Shown here: one piece after another, positions 34,707 to 48,605 of the stretch
Numbering within the stretch: the first letter of the stretch is position 1
Layout: each line of letters opens with the position of its first letter
Source: Temnopleurus reevesii
Lineage: Eukaryota; Echinodermata; Echinoidea; Temnopleuroida; Temnopleuridae
Assembly: GCA_036244855.1 (NCBI GenBank)
Contig: BQKZ01001333.1
Location: forward strand, 13,749-77,748
DNA: 64,000 nt
Direction of reading: 5' to 3'
Notes under the pieces: model-generated
Database searches by the model: none
Told to the model about the DNA's origin: nothing
The model's input: the letters and a program-made list of their open reading frames with translations, nothing else
Made by a program: the position numbers and the translations under genes

Positions 34707-34736
34707 CCTGAGTTTAATGCTTCATTCAGTCAATCT
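34707..34736 (+). CDS. CACNA2D: 30-nt microexon 17, probable cassette
   Basis: It reads PEFNASFSQS, phase 0/0. Splice sites are excellent (acceptor attctctctcttccag, donor gtaagt). Vertebrate alpha2delta-1 aligns from exon 16 to exon 18 without clear need for it, so it is best read as an optional insert. It adds a sequon N-A-S. Confidence 0.72.
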
Positions 34737-35299
34737 GTAAGTGTGTGTCACCTTGGATGACCTTCCATAAAAGCGGCATGTTAGACTTTCCTCTATATAC
34801 CTACTAACTGCCTGTTCCTTGCCCTTACTTTACTCTTGTATTGTAATAATAGCCAGTTTATATGCATTTATATTTACAGCAATGTCAGTAGCGCTCTACT
34901 CTCCCATAAAATTGCACCTATTTCTGTGTTGTTGTATTTGTGGCTTTGTCATTATAAACTCATATGCTTCTATTAATGTTGAATCATCAAATTCTTTGGA
35001 CTTCTGGTTCGAAGCAATATCTCATCAAACAAACTGCAACATCTTGATAACTATACTAGAAAGGTCATCCTTGCTAAGTTTGTTGCTTATGTTATTTGAT
35101 GCTTACCCAATGCAAAGGCTGTTTTTTTTTCTTCAAACCTTTAAAAGATCCTGTTCAGATCTATGATAAACTGCGATGTTAAAATGAAAGTAGTTTTACA
35201 GAAATTGATAAACGGTTCTGTCACCTTTCTGATGAACTGATGTTAATTTATAACTTTGAGATCGCCTCGAGTTACCGATCAAGCAATTACCGATGCATA

Positions 35300-35654
35300 G
35301 ATGTCAGACCACTGGTATGCTCCCTATCCAGACTCATGTTGTTGGGAGTATTCTCAATCCAGATCACCTCTTGATCTAGCCTTTCTATCAAAGAAAACAA
35401 AAAGACAATGAAAGAACTGTCTCTGCAAGAGTTCAGCAATTCCTAAAAGACGAAATGTCAATCCATAAACCATAAACATTAAATTGACAACAACAGGCAG
35501 GCATAACCATATCATTGACTGGGAAGGCATGCATTTAAAAGTGAGATAGGGCCACAACCAAGCAAGGAAGGTTTGATAGGTGATCCTGATCAAGAAGACC
35601 GTTCTCCCCCACGATCTAGATCGAGATGAGGGAGCATACCAGCTGTTGGACATC
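35300..35654. mobile_element. Foldback element, 355 bp
   Basis: The left end 35300-35325 (GATGTCAGACCACTGGTATG and on) is an imperfect inverted copy of 35629-35654. Weaker complementarity continues inward through GATCACCTCTTGATCTAG-like words. It has no coding capacity. Confidence 0.65.
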
Positions 35655-36336
35655 TACACATCAGCAATCCATAAATCAGCAACCCAAGACACAAAATCAG
35701 GAACTAACATCAGTTGGTGAGAGTTCGGAAGAAGGTGTCAGAACCAAGATAACAAAACTGTCACATGTAAATTTTTTAGATCAATGATATAAAAGAACCA
35801 TAAATTATAGTATTCAGTGTAATCAGTTGGAGCTTATAATCACTGTTTGTAATGATGATGTGGAAATCTAATATGCTGATGGATTAAGAGCAGTATAGAT
35901 GTAACTCTATGTGCAAGATCATGTTTTGTGTTAAATATTGAGTATTGATTCATCATCATGGTTTCTGTTTGGTCAGTTTATCCATCCTATGTTAATGAAT
36001 CCATTTATTTTGCATGGTTTGTACAGGTATTCATCATAATCATCATCATCATCATCATTTTATTGTTTTACTCATCATTTTGTATTCATTTCATCATAAT
36101 TAAATTTTCATTATTGGCATCAAGTCATCCTTATGATTTTTCATTTTTTATTATATGTATATGTAATTAGCTTGATGGATTTTTATTCATCCTAATTTAT
36201 TTCAATCAGGGTTAAAGGCACATCTGGTTGCATTATCGAGGATTGAAAAAAAGTAAATGCTTATTAGCAATTGTTGAAATTCAAAACATAGGTCATCACC
36301 TAGGTCATAGTGCATAAAACATTATGCTGTGGTAAC

Positions 36337-36418
36337 TTTGCCATTAATGGTAAGTCTTGTAAAATCATTGAGGCTGATTTGCTAGGTACGGTAGATGGCA
36401 GTTACCATTAATGGCAAA
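36337..36418. repeat. Inverted repeat with 17-bp perfect arms
   Basis: TTTGCCATTAATGGTAA and its exact reverse complement TTACCATTAATGGCAAA lie 82 bp apart, end to end. Each arm is itself a near-palindrome around ATTAAT. Confidence 0.75.
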
Positions 36419-38019
36419 TTTGTCAAAAATTTGAGTTTAATGCAACGGGAGCGTGAATTTCAAATTTGGGTCAATCATTTTTCTAAAAATAGTAGTTTTC
36501 AAATCCACAAGCATACATGCTTTCCTACTTTACAATGAGACATGGTGCAGTAAGCCAACCTTCACCCAGAGCTTTGGAAAGAAAGCTGTGCTCGAACTGC
36601 CAGTACAGTACTAAGTAGATTTTGACTGATCTATATTTAAGTAATTTGAGATGCTATGAAAATATTAATTGATGCCTTTGATCCATTATTGGAATGACTA
36701 TTTTTAATAAGTATGATTTCATTGAGTTACTGTTCTATTGGGCATAACATTCTCAATCTTTTCATCCTTTTGCCTGCTTAGAACATTATTTTTATTTATC
36801 ATTATGACATCTGTTCATGTTTATCCATCTTATTTTGTATTAAATGATATCCGAAGACCCCAGTAACTTTCCTTGCCCTATTGTCATACAAACATTTTGC
36901 ACTTTTTTATGGAAGACATACTTCTGTTTTTTTCCATCATCCGTGGTCTCTTTAATTCTGATACTCGTCTCAATCTGTCATCAAACACAGGAAGCAGCGC
37001 GTGGGACTGGTATAAAATCTGTCGGCCCGACATGGCCCAATTTTGACCCTTTATTTGCACATTTCTCTGCCATTATACATTTTCTTGCAAAACACTTTGG
37101 CATATATTATTTATTCATAGTTATGAACATTCTTCTCACATTTTGTGCGATTCTGTGAACATTTATTTTATTTTTTTAACAAATACCAGAATATATCTTT
37201 AAATTGTGGGCTATCTTTATGTTTTATTGGTCAATATATAATTCATTCATTGCCCTTTTCATATTTTCTTCCTCCTCTAATCTATAAGAAAATATAATTT
37301 CCCATCAGCTCTTAACACCATGGAAGTTAACATACATGTATAACTTGTATATTATATACTTTGTCCATTTTATTTCATAAAACTGATATAATATTTGTAG
37401 TCTAGTAATACAGTTAAAATCCCAAGAGAAGTTTTAAAGATTATAATGTGATTTTGTTCTTATCATTTTATAATTTTTCATTTAAAGCTTTGATGAACAT
37501 AGATTGCATCCTGATTTGATTTTTTTTTCAATTTGTATATATCTGAAAATATCCAGTGCATTACTCATATGAAAGGTTTGAATTCATTCTTCAATGATTT
37601 GTGCTTGTTGCCCCATGTTTTAGTGACATTGTACAAACACAAACGGGTCTGACATTTAGAGAACATTTAAATGAAAAGTATTAACATCTAAATGTATGCT
37701 CCTATTCACAGTAGTTTTTGATGAAGATGCATAAGTTCTCATAGCGTACTGGTGTTATATGATATCCAATTTGTACTTGGATTAAGAAAATATAGAGGTA
37801 ACGTAATTCGTATTTAGAAATGAAACTCCATTCATACCTTTGGTGATTTTCTGAATGTGTATTCCCTATCGTTTGTCCAATCAATCACCTTTTGTCATAG
37901 TAGTTCTGTCAAATGCATGGTGAGTATTCTTGAGCAGTAAAGTCTTATACTGCTGTATAAGACAAAACATAATTAATAAATTGAAACTTTGATAATTTGT
38001 TTATGAATTTGATTTTTAG

Positions 38020-38094
38020 ATTGGTCCTCAAGCCTATGTCTTTGGGATCAACAGTAATGGATACATCTTGTTACATCCAAGACTCAAAGCTGAG
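38020..38094 (+). CDS. CACNA2D: Alpha2delta exon 18 (second Cache domain)
   Basis: 25 codons, phase 0/0, donor gtaagg. The peptide starts IGPQAYVFGINSNGYILLHP and matches C-P-N-G-Y-Y-F-A-I-D-P-N-G-Y-V-L-L-H-P, a hallmark Cache strand pair. Confidence 0.97.
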
Positions 38095-41000
38095 GTAAGG
38101 TATATGCCATGCATTAGTCAATGAAAAAGACTAGAGTATGCTTCACCCTTTCAAATGTAATTAAAAAATGACCAGTAAAAAAAGATTTTTTTTTTACACT
38201 AGTCCTGATTTACACTTTAGTGTATTTAACTTTCCTAATATATGTAAAACCCAAGAAATAAATTAAAAGTAGCTCTTCCCAAATACATATTTGTTGTAGT
38301 CTTCATGAAACCTGCACCAAATTAGATGGCTACAAAAACACACCAAAATTATATGTGCAGAATAAGAAATAACTGTGAAAATTCATATACACGAATGAGG
38401 GTTCATTCCCCAGTCTGGTATATGGCATGACCAATTCTTGAATTTACCCCCAAAAAGAGTAACTTGCCAGTAATAAGAAGCAAACTAAACAGAGAATGAG
38501 AGTGCTTGTTTATACTATTGATACTCTGTAGATAGAAACTGCTATATTTACTAACACTTGTCGCTATTCGTTAACAATATTGTCCTACAGTATCTGTACT
38601 TTTTTCATTGAAGTGTTTGTGTGCATGTCTCTATGATACTATTTCCAACAGATTAGGAACAATAACAGCATTGTCTTTTAATGATCAATGAGTATTCTAT
38701 TAAGATCTTAAAGAATTTAGATGATTAACTTGTCATGGATATTTTAGGAAGGTTGTAGATTTATACTGTGTTGTAATGTAGAATAAGATTTGATATTTGT
38801 GTTTTCATTGTAGGAAAGATGTAATATAAATGGAAAATGAATGTGAACCTTTCAGCTCAAAAGTGATTCTAAATTGTAAATCATTCTCTTCTGTTCAGAG
38901 TGACCCATTTCTTTAATGGGATGTAAATTGACAAATAAAGAAATAACATTAGGAAGGGGCAATGGAAAACAATGAGAAAATATCTAAAAAAAAACCAGCA
39001 GATCTGTTTACATTTCATCGTACAAAACTCATGCCACAGTTGATTCAAATTGAAAAGCTCTACACAAGTGTGTCATTATTTGAATGTTCTTGAAAGGCTC
39101 TTTCTGAGATACATGAATCAATAGGCTGGTTTTCTACAAGATTCAAATGTCTGGATTTCTTTTTCAAAGAAACATGGTATTCCTTTAACCTCCTAGGCAA
39201 ATGCAATGCAATACTTGGAATGCTGTTTACGTACATTGCTTTAATATATTTGTCACAATTTGGGCAAGCGTTCAGATTGATAAAACAGACCCTCTGTCCA
39301 AGTCTACATAAAATTTGCAACCTCTAAGAAAGCCAGCCTAATGTCTGATCATGAAATCTGGAGAAACTTCGATTTTCCCATTCAGTCATCGTCTCCCCTG
39401 TTTGAATGGTATGACCGATACTGATATTTGAACATCGCAATGATCAACCAGGCATGACTTTACATCTCTTTTCTCTTCATGCATTTTTGAGATTTATCAC
39501 TATATTTTTGCATGAACTATGTAGTATTTTTTTTTTCAATCAACAATACACACTTCCAATTTATTACCAAAACCAAGGAGCACTTGATAGTAGATCACAG
39601 TAGAATTGTTGCAACCCTATCTAGATAGAGGACAGTTTTTTCCTGAAATTTCTAAGAGCTTCCAAAATCTTGGGATGTGTTATTTATCTATTACTCTCCA
39701 TCTATATAGATATAAATCTCTATTGCAAAAGATGGAGACGTTTTAGTTGATGCATATGTATTTATTATAAAAAAATCCAAGTGCAGTATTGAGAATTCTA
39801 AATATTATGAAAAGTGTAGATCTGTTTTATTCCATTATAGAAAAATAATGTCTGAGCTCAAGGTGTGTATACAAATGTAAAAACATGAAATTATAAAAAA
39901 AAAACACTACAAATTCACCAGTTTTGATTCTATAAGTGAGGAAAGAAGAGGACTGAAATGCAAAGGACGTTAGAAAAAGGAAACAATAACATGTGGTATA
40001 TATTAATATTTTCACTTGTGGTTTATGTACTCATTACTAACACCTTTCAACCAGAAAAGGTGTTAAATGGTAATACAAATCACAATTTAGAAATGATCTA
40101 AATGATTCTAACCTGGTTTAAGTAAAGATAGCATGTATACTTAAAACGTATTTATCATGCATGGAATTAATCATGGAATATTTTCATTGGTAAGCCATTC
40201 CCAGCAAATCAAGAATCTTGTCATTTTCAAACATTTTTAACAAAGTTATAACATTGCATTAATTCCCCATCCTCCATATAACCATTTCACATTATACCTG
40301 TATTCATGAAGCATTTGCAAAGAGATACCCAAAAGTGCATCAGTAATACATTTATGATACAAATTGTGCAATAGACAAATATTTTGAATATTAGGTATAT
40401 TGCTATTTTATCATCTGTTGGTCATTTTTTCTATGACTGCCAAACTTATATTCTCTGTCTGCATGGAAGGTAATTGTAAATTCTGCAAAATGCAATCCTT
40501 TTAGTGACGGTACCAATTTTGATGTGTATGAATATAAATCGGATTACAGACTACCCTCCGCTCCAAAAAAGTGATATTGATTGGAATAGATTGCATGAAT
40601 TTTAAAAGTTCAATCATTTTCTCCCCAAATCTGTCTTTCTTTTGTTTTATATCTGTTATTTTCTGAGATTTAATGCAATTATTGACAAAAATCATATCTT
40701 TTAATGCAAACATACAGATATGATAATTGGAACCACAAATTATTCACCAAAATTTAAATAATTCAGAACTTTAGCAACTATTTTATTTGGGTTTTCAAAC
40801 CATCTTTGTTTCTGCAGATGCATCAACAGTCAGAGCCTTCAAAACAACCATGCTCTACATACCCATATTCATGGATTAACTAATACATCCATTTTGTAAA
40901 AAGATGCATTTGGTTCTCATATACCACCTTGACATGTTTAACTCATCATTTTTGTTGATTTTATTTTAACATCTTACAAATTCAACGTATTACTCTCTCT

Positions 41001-43399
41001 CTCTCTCATCCTTCTCTTTCCATCTCAAATTTCTTCCTTTTAGTGTTGGTGATAACTTAACAGGAAGTGATCGAATCCATTCTTGAGGTAGCACAAACCA
41101 AACCCTCCTCTCTCAAGTTCCCATTTGCAGGGATACTATATCCTTGCGTGAGAGGGAGAGTTGAGGTTTTATATCATTACACTCAGAGCTGTATTCATAT
41201 GAATTTGCTACCTGTGTCATATCTATCTCCTATACTCTCATCATCATGTCTGTGTTTGTTTTTTTGCATCTTATTTACTCTCTGTCGTTGTGTTCCAGGG
41301 TTGACTGGTATGGAATGTATGGATTGTTTTCACACTAAGACCAATTTTGCCTGACACTCCACTAGATGATTATCCATTTCCCATCTCCACTTTTATACAT
41401 TTTACTTTTATAACCATAGTTGCTGGAATGATGCCATAAGATTATGAGCAGACATTTTCAATTCCTCAATGCATGTGCAAGATATAATTTGAAAATTCTC
41501 TTATAGTAAAATATGAGCGCAACATTGCACACAAGTACAGTTGTAAAAGCTTTTGAAGAGTTACTTTGCCAGTATTATTTATACTTAGTATGGAATCCAT
41601 GCATTTGCATGAGTTAATTTTGCCTGATTTTTTTTGCAATTATGCTCTTGTCTGGATTGACTTGACATTCCATCTATTGAGCTGATATCAAATGATATGT
41701 AAATTCACCCGAAAGGATTTTAACATGCATAGATTTTTATCCTGAAGTTAGATCAGTAAAGTAAAGGAAATGCAAGAAAATATGATTGAAATTTACATTT
41801 TTATAGATATATTTGATTTAGGAATAAGATTGAACAATATCCTATTAATTTTGTATCTATTGGGACTTACCTATTCACAACTCATCTAAAATGAGATTTT
41901 CCAATAGAATAGTCTTGTAGGGAGCTTGTTTTCTAAAATAATTAAATTCTTCAAATACCCATAATTTCACAATCCATATTGCATCCGAAAAGTAAAACAG
42001 AACATGGTTATCTTCATCTAGTGAAATACAGGAAATAGTTTTTTTTTCTTCTAATATTGTGTAAAAATCACTCCGCTATTAACATCGTTTTAGCGTTGTT
42101 TGATGGTATGCAGCCATTTCCTTGAGACTATGTGATAAATATGAATATGTATATATATATATTATTTTGATAACTAACATTAATCACTGCAATAACCCTT
42201 CAATATTTTGACATTCTCTTTGACTTGTGGTCTAGTCCTTTTTATCCTTATAAACTATTTGTTTATATATGATCCTTATCAGTTCCATCTCTTAGCACTT
42301 CTGGCAAATTCACAGGAAAACCAAGCAATTTTAAATAAAATTTGATTGAAATACAACCAATATATTACAGGTAAACTCTGAGGTATACATACTGTATGTT
42401 AAATCAAGCGTTTTTGTAAAAGATTCAGTAATTTATTGATCATATCAGTTTTAAACTTTCATATGAGCATATGACCTATCAATTTACTTCAACTTACAAA
42501 ATTAAGTGCAATATGGCTATACTTGATTGAAATTATAATTAAAAGCATCATAAGCATTAATTATGTGGAAGATGACCGAATTGTGCATAGTTCTTTTTAT
42601 TAGTAAAGAGAGAGCGAGAGATAGGAAAATGGGGAAGGAGGGAAAAAGAAAGAGATAGAGAAGGAGGATGGGAGAGAGAGAGTGATAAGGCAAGCGATAT
42701 GGATGGGAGGGGGGGGGGGTTATGCGACAGTTCTTTTCTTCCGTACATTGCACAAGTCAACCCTGCTAAAGGGCTACCCAAGTTTGATATCAAAGAAAAC
42801 TTCTTGAAGAAAGTAAAATAATGTGAATTAAAATTTCAGGTGAATTAAATTTTCAGGAATATTGTTCAGATACAGACACAATAAGATTAAAAAATCAATC
42901 AACTATTGAGGCCAAGGAGAGCCATTTAAATATTATAACTTACTTTTAAGCTCTGCACAAGTTCCCTCAAAGGAAAACTATTTGTGCTCTACTTTATTGC
43001 TTTCTTTTGATACTGTCTGCTAAAAATAACTTGGTATCGAATTGTGGGTTCCCCTTTCAGAAATCTTGGAAGGCTTTTCCGTTTTCTATTTCATTTATCA
43101 ATTTTTGCTCTTCAAAAGAATTTCAATCTATAATTTCTCCACAAGGAGTGGAGACATAAATCTGATTTCTAAATTCACATTGCTGCAGGTAGATTAGTTT
43201 GATTTCATCCTGCGATAATCCACAATTATATTTTTGTTTTAATCTATCATTTTATCATCAAAACATGGCTGTTGTGATTTCATTTAAGAATGAAAAGTTT
43301 TGTTTCACAGAGTTGTTTCATGATGATCCACCCTGCATTTTTGATTAATTTTAACCATCTTTTTGTTTCATTGGATTCCCCCTGTGTAACCCCTTACCT

Positions 43400-43515
43400 T
43401 GTCATCATCATCATCCTCATCATCCTTATCATCATCCTTGTCATCATCATCATCCTCATCATCCTTATCATCATCCTTATCATCATCCTTGTCATCATCA
43501 TCATCATCATCATTG
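43400..43515 (+). repeat. TCATCA/TCATCC microsatellite
   Basis: About 115 bases of interrupted trinucleotide repeat. It creates a long Ile/Val-rich open frame that is an artefact. Confidence 0.9.
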
Positions 43516-44605
43516 TGTCTGCCCAGATTGTCGCCCCTACCTTAACCCTTCATAACCACGTAATGTTTTTTCATCATTGTGAATGAGTTATATTTGTGAT
43601 CAGAGTCATCATTTCATACCCACCCATCTCACCTATCATTCAATCACCAGTCTCACAGCTGCCAGTGCAATTAAACTATTTTAATGTTGATTAATCAAAT
43701 AAAAACAATGGTTTGTAAATCACTTGTAGTCTGTTGCCTCTGAATTATAAATCGTTCATTGATAAACATTAGAATGATATAAAGAAGGTCTGTGTGTATG
43801 GTTCAATCTTTACAATGTTCAATATATCATATATACTTCATCAATTAGTACAATATGGACTCTTTATATGTTGTTTAACATATATATTACATGAAGCTGT
43901 AATAGGTATTTCACTTAGATTCTTAAATTCACCTCAATCAATTTATACAATAGTCTGAATCCCACTGTGTATATCACCATGCAATGTCATGTATATTTGT
44001 GACTCCTTTTTTGGATAAGTTAAAAAACCGAAGCACATTATCGTTCTAGCTGTAACTACCAGCCAGGGTTGTTCTATTTGTAGTGTATGTGCAATTAATT
44101 TCAGCTTCTATATTACCTATTACCAAGCAGAAGAATAATTATTTCACCAATATTCAGCACTACCAATTTACCCTCAAAGTCACCCCTCATTCATACTTCC
44201 TTTTTCATATATATCACTTTGCCTTATTATATTTTCTTATTTATCAATGTTAATCAATAGCTTAGATGTCCCCTCCTACATTTTTTTGTGTGGCCCTACA
44301 TTTCCTTGTCTCTTATCCCTCAGCCTAGCCAAACTCTCATTTAGTTATGGTCAATTACCAGAACTGATTCACTTGAGGCTTTGAGTGTAAATTATAGTCC
44401 TGGTATTTATTTCCTTTGGCAAGAACAAAATGCACACTTTCTTCTCTCTACCCAGAAGTAAAATATGCTGGAGTGATTTATATTAAGCAACAACCTATCA
44501 TGACTAGGCCAATAATGTTAAAGGCACCATAAGAATCAGATCATGGTGGACATGAGCACTATATAAGGAACCAGCGTTAATCACTTTTCCTATTGGAAAT
44601 ATCTA

Positions 44606-44998
44606 AGCCCCTCAAAAAAAGTTTCAACTTGGAAATTTGAATACTTAATAAATGTATAGTATGGTAAATATCAATATAGTGTCACATAATGTGTACATTG
44701 AATCAAATCAAATAAATACAAATCAAATCAAGTGTTTGTTTTTTCTAAAACAGGACACTTCACTTGTTATGCACAGCATATTACTTGGCTGAGTAACTCC
44801 CCTCGAAAGACAAAGACGTCTGGATGAAAAATGTTAGATGTATTAAAATGGAGTCCTAATGAATTTTCATCATTTGTTATTTCAATCACCCTTTGACACC
44901 CTTTTCTAGGATTTGATACAATCTTTAATTAAATCTCCTATACATGAATTTGTGCTTCAACCAGTAAACTCAAGATTCCAAAGTCTTTTTGAGGGGCT
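44606..44998. mobile_element. MITE flanked by TA, 393 bp
   Basis: The ends AGCCCCTCAAAAAAAGT and ACTTTTTGAGGGGCT-like (AAGTCTTTTTGAGGGGCT) are inverted and each is flanked by TA. This is the target signature of the Tc1/mariner superfamily. No transposase is present. Confidence 0.65.
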
Positions 44999-46579
44999 TA
45001 TTTGTTCAGATTCAACATAAGTCTTGTAAAAATTAGTATGAGTTAATTAGATAGAATAGATGATATTTTACCACACTCACCTATTCTATCCTTTCTCACA
45101 AGGAACTTTTACCCTCTGTAATTTTGTCGATCATTGAAATATTACACTATACCGTAGCTATATATTTCATACCTAGACAGAGTTTTTTTCAATGGAAAGA
45201 GTTTGTGAGGTGAAGGTGATCAAGATATGATGTACAGTACCTGTTAGAATGTATTACTCTTTTTTATCATAATATAGAGGGACTATTTTGTAAATAGAAT
45301 TTATAACTATTATCAGAAATCTGTCCATACACACTGTACGGTATCTGTGTTAACTAACCGCATGGCTTTTGCTGATCATGCATGTATATATGTATATATT
45401 TATGTATATTTGACAGAGATTCTGCATGCTCTCTCATTATGATCAATTATGATATCTGCAGTGCATGGATATTTGTTTAATGATGCATCAATATATTCTC
45501 CCTTTTATCTTTTCAATGTTTACTCCATGTGGAATGAAACTTTACACCCTCTCCAAAAAAGTATTGCTCACTTCCAGCAAGTCACCGCCAAAATTTATTG
45601 ATGTTTTTGTCTTATCTGTTTCCCTAATCACTCCAAATGTCTGTTATATATCATCATTCAAAAATAAATATAACGCATTCACCATGATCAATTATACCAC
45701 CTGGAACTGTCATGAAACCGTTCAATCTGAAATGTTAAACACCGAATGTAACTTTTACAGTCTAATAAAATTTGGATGTACCGGTATTTGTCTGGTTCCG
45801 CTTTAGGCTGTAGCTTATACAGCAGTGTGTTGTTTCAGAAGATTTCAGATGACATTATGTGAATCAGTGATAATTTGTATTGCTTTCTTCAATCAGAGAA
45901 TCACCCCTTTACATAACTTCTAGTTGCCAAATGTGTAATGGAAAATACACTTCAGTACGATATATAGCAAAAATATAACAGATTGGTTACTACTCTAATA
46001 TTCCCAGAGGAAATGGAACAAGTGAAGTTGATATACATTAAGTCTTTCTTTCGGTTGTAAACAAGCTGTGATGGATGAAATCATAGCTGCAAATTGAAAA
46101 TGTTGAAATTAATTTTTGCCCCATTTAGCAATATTTATTACAAACTATATGTACTTTTACTGTCACTTAGCACATCAGTGTGATGCATATGACATTCAAC
46201 TACAATATGCATCTGAAATTGAATATTAAAAAATGGTTTGAAGATGGTTTGCAAGGTTCAGTGGCCATGCAATTAAATCAATGTTATTGATGAGGCATAT
46301 TATAAAATTGTAAACCTAGAAATATCTTTGCACTCACAACTGTCAGAGAACTTCAGTATATATGGAGTATATTATTTAGATTTTCTGGTTTTGTACTGTT
46401 GATATGTTACATATTTCCCCAGGGCATAAAGCATGATTGTGTGTCTTTGAAATAGTTAGAATACAGCACAATTATCGTAATCTTTGCACTTTTGTGTTTT
46501 TATCGAAACCCTTCTAACACAGACCAGATTACAAAGATTGTGTCTTCTATGTAGTTCTCAATTGTCTATTAGTATATCA

Positions 46580-46808
46580 GAGATGCCAACCTGAGGGAAT
46601 TACTAAAAATATAGAAAAAGAGTAACCCAATATTATTGAAAATTGGAGAATCAAATTTCTTGATCAGGGGATAAAATATTTGATTCATTTTAATGCATCC
46701 TTATTTTTGTAAATTAGGTCAATGAATTGCCTTGACTCAAAACCGAGATGCCATTTTCAGTTGTCTTGTTCATTCTTATAAAATCAGATTTTAATTGGGT
46801 TGGCATCT
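46580..46808. repeat. Inverted-repeat element with AGATGCCAACC ends
   Basis: GAGATGCCAACC at the left and GGTTGGCATCT at the right bound about 229 bp. The shared end is about 11 bp, so this is a tentative MITE. Confidence 0.5.
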
Positions 46809-47551
46809 TTTTTATATGATTACACCTTACCTGTACTGATATTTGTGTTTTGCATCCCATTGCATGAAATGGACACAATTGATTAACAATATATTAGTTA
46901 AAATCTGTGATGTAGTGCATGATAGTGTAAGAAATTGAAAGATAATTATTCAAGCGTATAAATGTTAGTTCCAGAATATAACCATGATGCTATTTCGAAA
47001 GTGAGAACAATACAAAGTAATAGATGAATATCAAACTCGCCCCTTTTTTATATAGCTATATCTTCAAATATATGCTTGCCATTGAAAAATTCAAATTATG
47101 AATTTAATTATTTAAGCTTTTTAGTTGGTCATTTTCCATGTAAGGTATTTTGGTAGAAATTATTAAAAAATTACAACACATGTTTTATCATAATTTTATG
47201 CATACCCAAGATTAACAAATAATCATAGATAATCATGTTAGATGTTTTTATTGAAGAACAATAAGAAATGATAAAAAAAAGATTAAAAGACAATAATAAT
47301 TCCCCATATACAAACTGTATAGATTATCCTCTAACCATCAATAAGTCATTTCCATGGAGTTCTTAAAATTATTGATTAATATCTTAACTGTAACTACCAA
47401 TGAAAAAGCTTTCAAGCCATTAGATAGTTTGCTATATTTATCAAATGTAGCCCATCTGTACAATTTATTAACTTTTCAAATTGATGAACAAGTTCTCCAT
47501 GTATATTTGCCAATTCTTACATTTTTTGCATTATTTTCACAATTTGTTCAG

Positions 47552-47623
47552 TTGAACTATTTGTCTGACCCACCCAACGTTGATTTCTTGGAAGTAGAGT
47601 ATGAAACTGAAGAGAAGAAAGTG
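47552..47623 (+). CDS. CACNA2D: Alpha2delta exon 19
   Basis: 24 codons, phase 0/0, acceptor acaatttgttcag, donor gtaagt. LNYLSDPPNVDFLEVEYETE aligns with the alpha2delta-1 segment V-T-L-D-F-L-D-A-E-L-E, though it is shorter on the N-terminal side than vertebrate loops. Confidence 0.92.
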
Positions 47624-48171
47624 GTAAGTTATTTTATTCCAAAATTAATGTATGAAGAATTATTCCCATTGTTATAGGATTTTATTTGGTACAGAACATC
47701 AAATTTGAGCTGTATTGATAGTGGTTTTACAGACCAGCATACAAACAAGAGACTTACTTAAAAAAATGATATAGCAACAAGTCCTCTGACATTTCATCAA
47801 AATGCATCTCTAGCATTTATTTAGTTTTATAAGATTACATTTATAATGAGAGTATGCTAGTTTGTGCAAAAGATACAGATGACCAGTGACATGCTTCCTC
47901 AAAACCATTACTTTTGCAGATACAGGGGCATATAATCATTGCCTATGTGTACCAATATTATTACTAAGATCACTTGCTTCAAGCACAAAATTCAAATTAG
48001 GAATTAAGAAATAGTAATAATATATAATATATAATTTACACAGGTCAAGGCATTACCTTAGTTGATTTGGTTGCTTGTTTTTTAAAAGTGTTTTGATGCT
48101 CACAAAATCAGCAAACAAATTTTCGATGTATTTTTTAAAAACTATGATTGATTTTTCTTCATGTATTTTAG

Positions 48172-48243
48172 TTGCGAAGGGATATGATTGACAGGAAATC
48201 AGGCACAGTGGAACTTGAGACTCCAATAATGTCCAGGGATGAG
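48172..48243 (+). CDS. CACNA2D: Alpha2delta exon 20
   Basis: 24 codons, phase 0/0, donor gtaagt. It begins LRRDMIDRKSGTVELETPIM and ends SRDE, matching I-R-N-K-M-I-D-G-E-S-G and K-S-Q-D-E-R-Y. Confidence 0.95.
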
Positions 48244-48543
48244 GTAAGTCCTGCTTGAGGTGGTTATATTTTGGTTCATGTTATTCTTTATATCGCAATA
48301 ATTTGATTCTATCAACATCTTTTGGTGGTTCCAAATGCACAACGATGGTCATTTATTTATTCATTTGCCTTACTGAATGTAAGAGTGATGATGAATAAAC
48401 AGAATATAGTATTTCTATAACTTATGTTTTTTAACTCTGTTTTTTTTTTAATGTTGAATGTAGATATTTTAAACTTTTACTGTTTAATAATCATATAATG
48501 TTTATACTTTGTTTCAATTGATTCTTTTTGCTTTATTTTTCAG

Positions 48544-48605
48544 AGATACCTTGAGTTTGTAAACATGACGTATTCATACACGTTCATAAGCAACACAACA
48601 TTCAG
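48544..48605 (+). CDS. CACNA2D: Alpha2delta exon 21
   Basis: Phase 0 in, phase 2 out, donor gtgagt. RYLEFVNMTYSYTFISNTTF continues the R-Y-I-x-x-x-N-R-T-Y-x-W-x-P-V-N-G-T-D-Y strand region. It has two sequons (N-M-T, N-T-T). Confidence 0.93.

Larger units (their letters stand above)
34737..38019 (+). other. Intron 17-18
   Basis: 3.3 kb with a foldback element (35300-35654), an ATC microsatellite near 36030-36060 and a short palindrome (36337-36418). No exon is supported. Confidence 0.6.
38095..47551 (+). other. Large intron 18-19
   Basis: 9.5 kb, the longest intron seen. It holds a TC tract (about 40990-41043), a GA-rich tract (about 42600-42715), a TCATCA microsatellite (43400-43515), a TA-flanked MITE (44606-44998) and an inverted-repeat element (46580-46808). 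The shift from LHPRLKAE to LNYLSDPPNVDF gives acceptable family spacing, so no exon is demanded here. A 24-nt in-frame candidate at 41064-41087 is discussed separately. Confidence 0.6.

Noticed and set aside
36991..37009. 19-nt exon-like segment between tcaaacacag and gtataa
   Set aside because: Its length would break the frame between exons 17 and 18, and the peptide has no counterpart.
43290..43586. 98-codon Ile/Val-rich frame resembling a membrane segment
   Set aside because: It is translation of a TCATCA microsatellite.
47354..47677. 107-codon frame around exon 19
   Set aside because: Only 47552-47623 is exon; the rest is intron read-through without family similarity.
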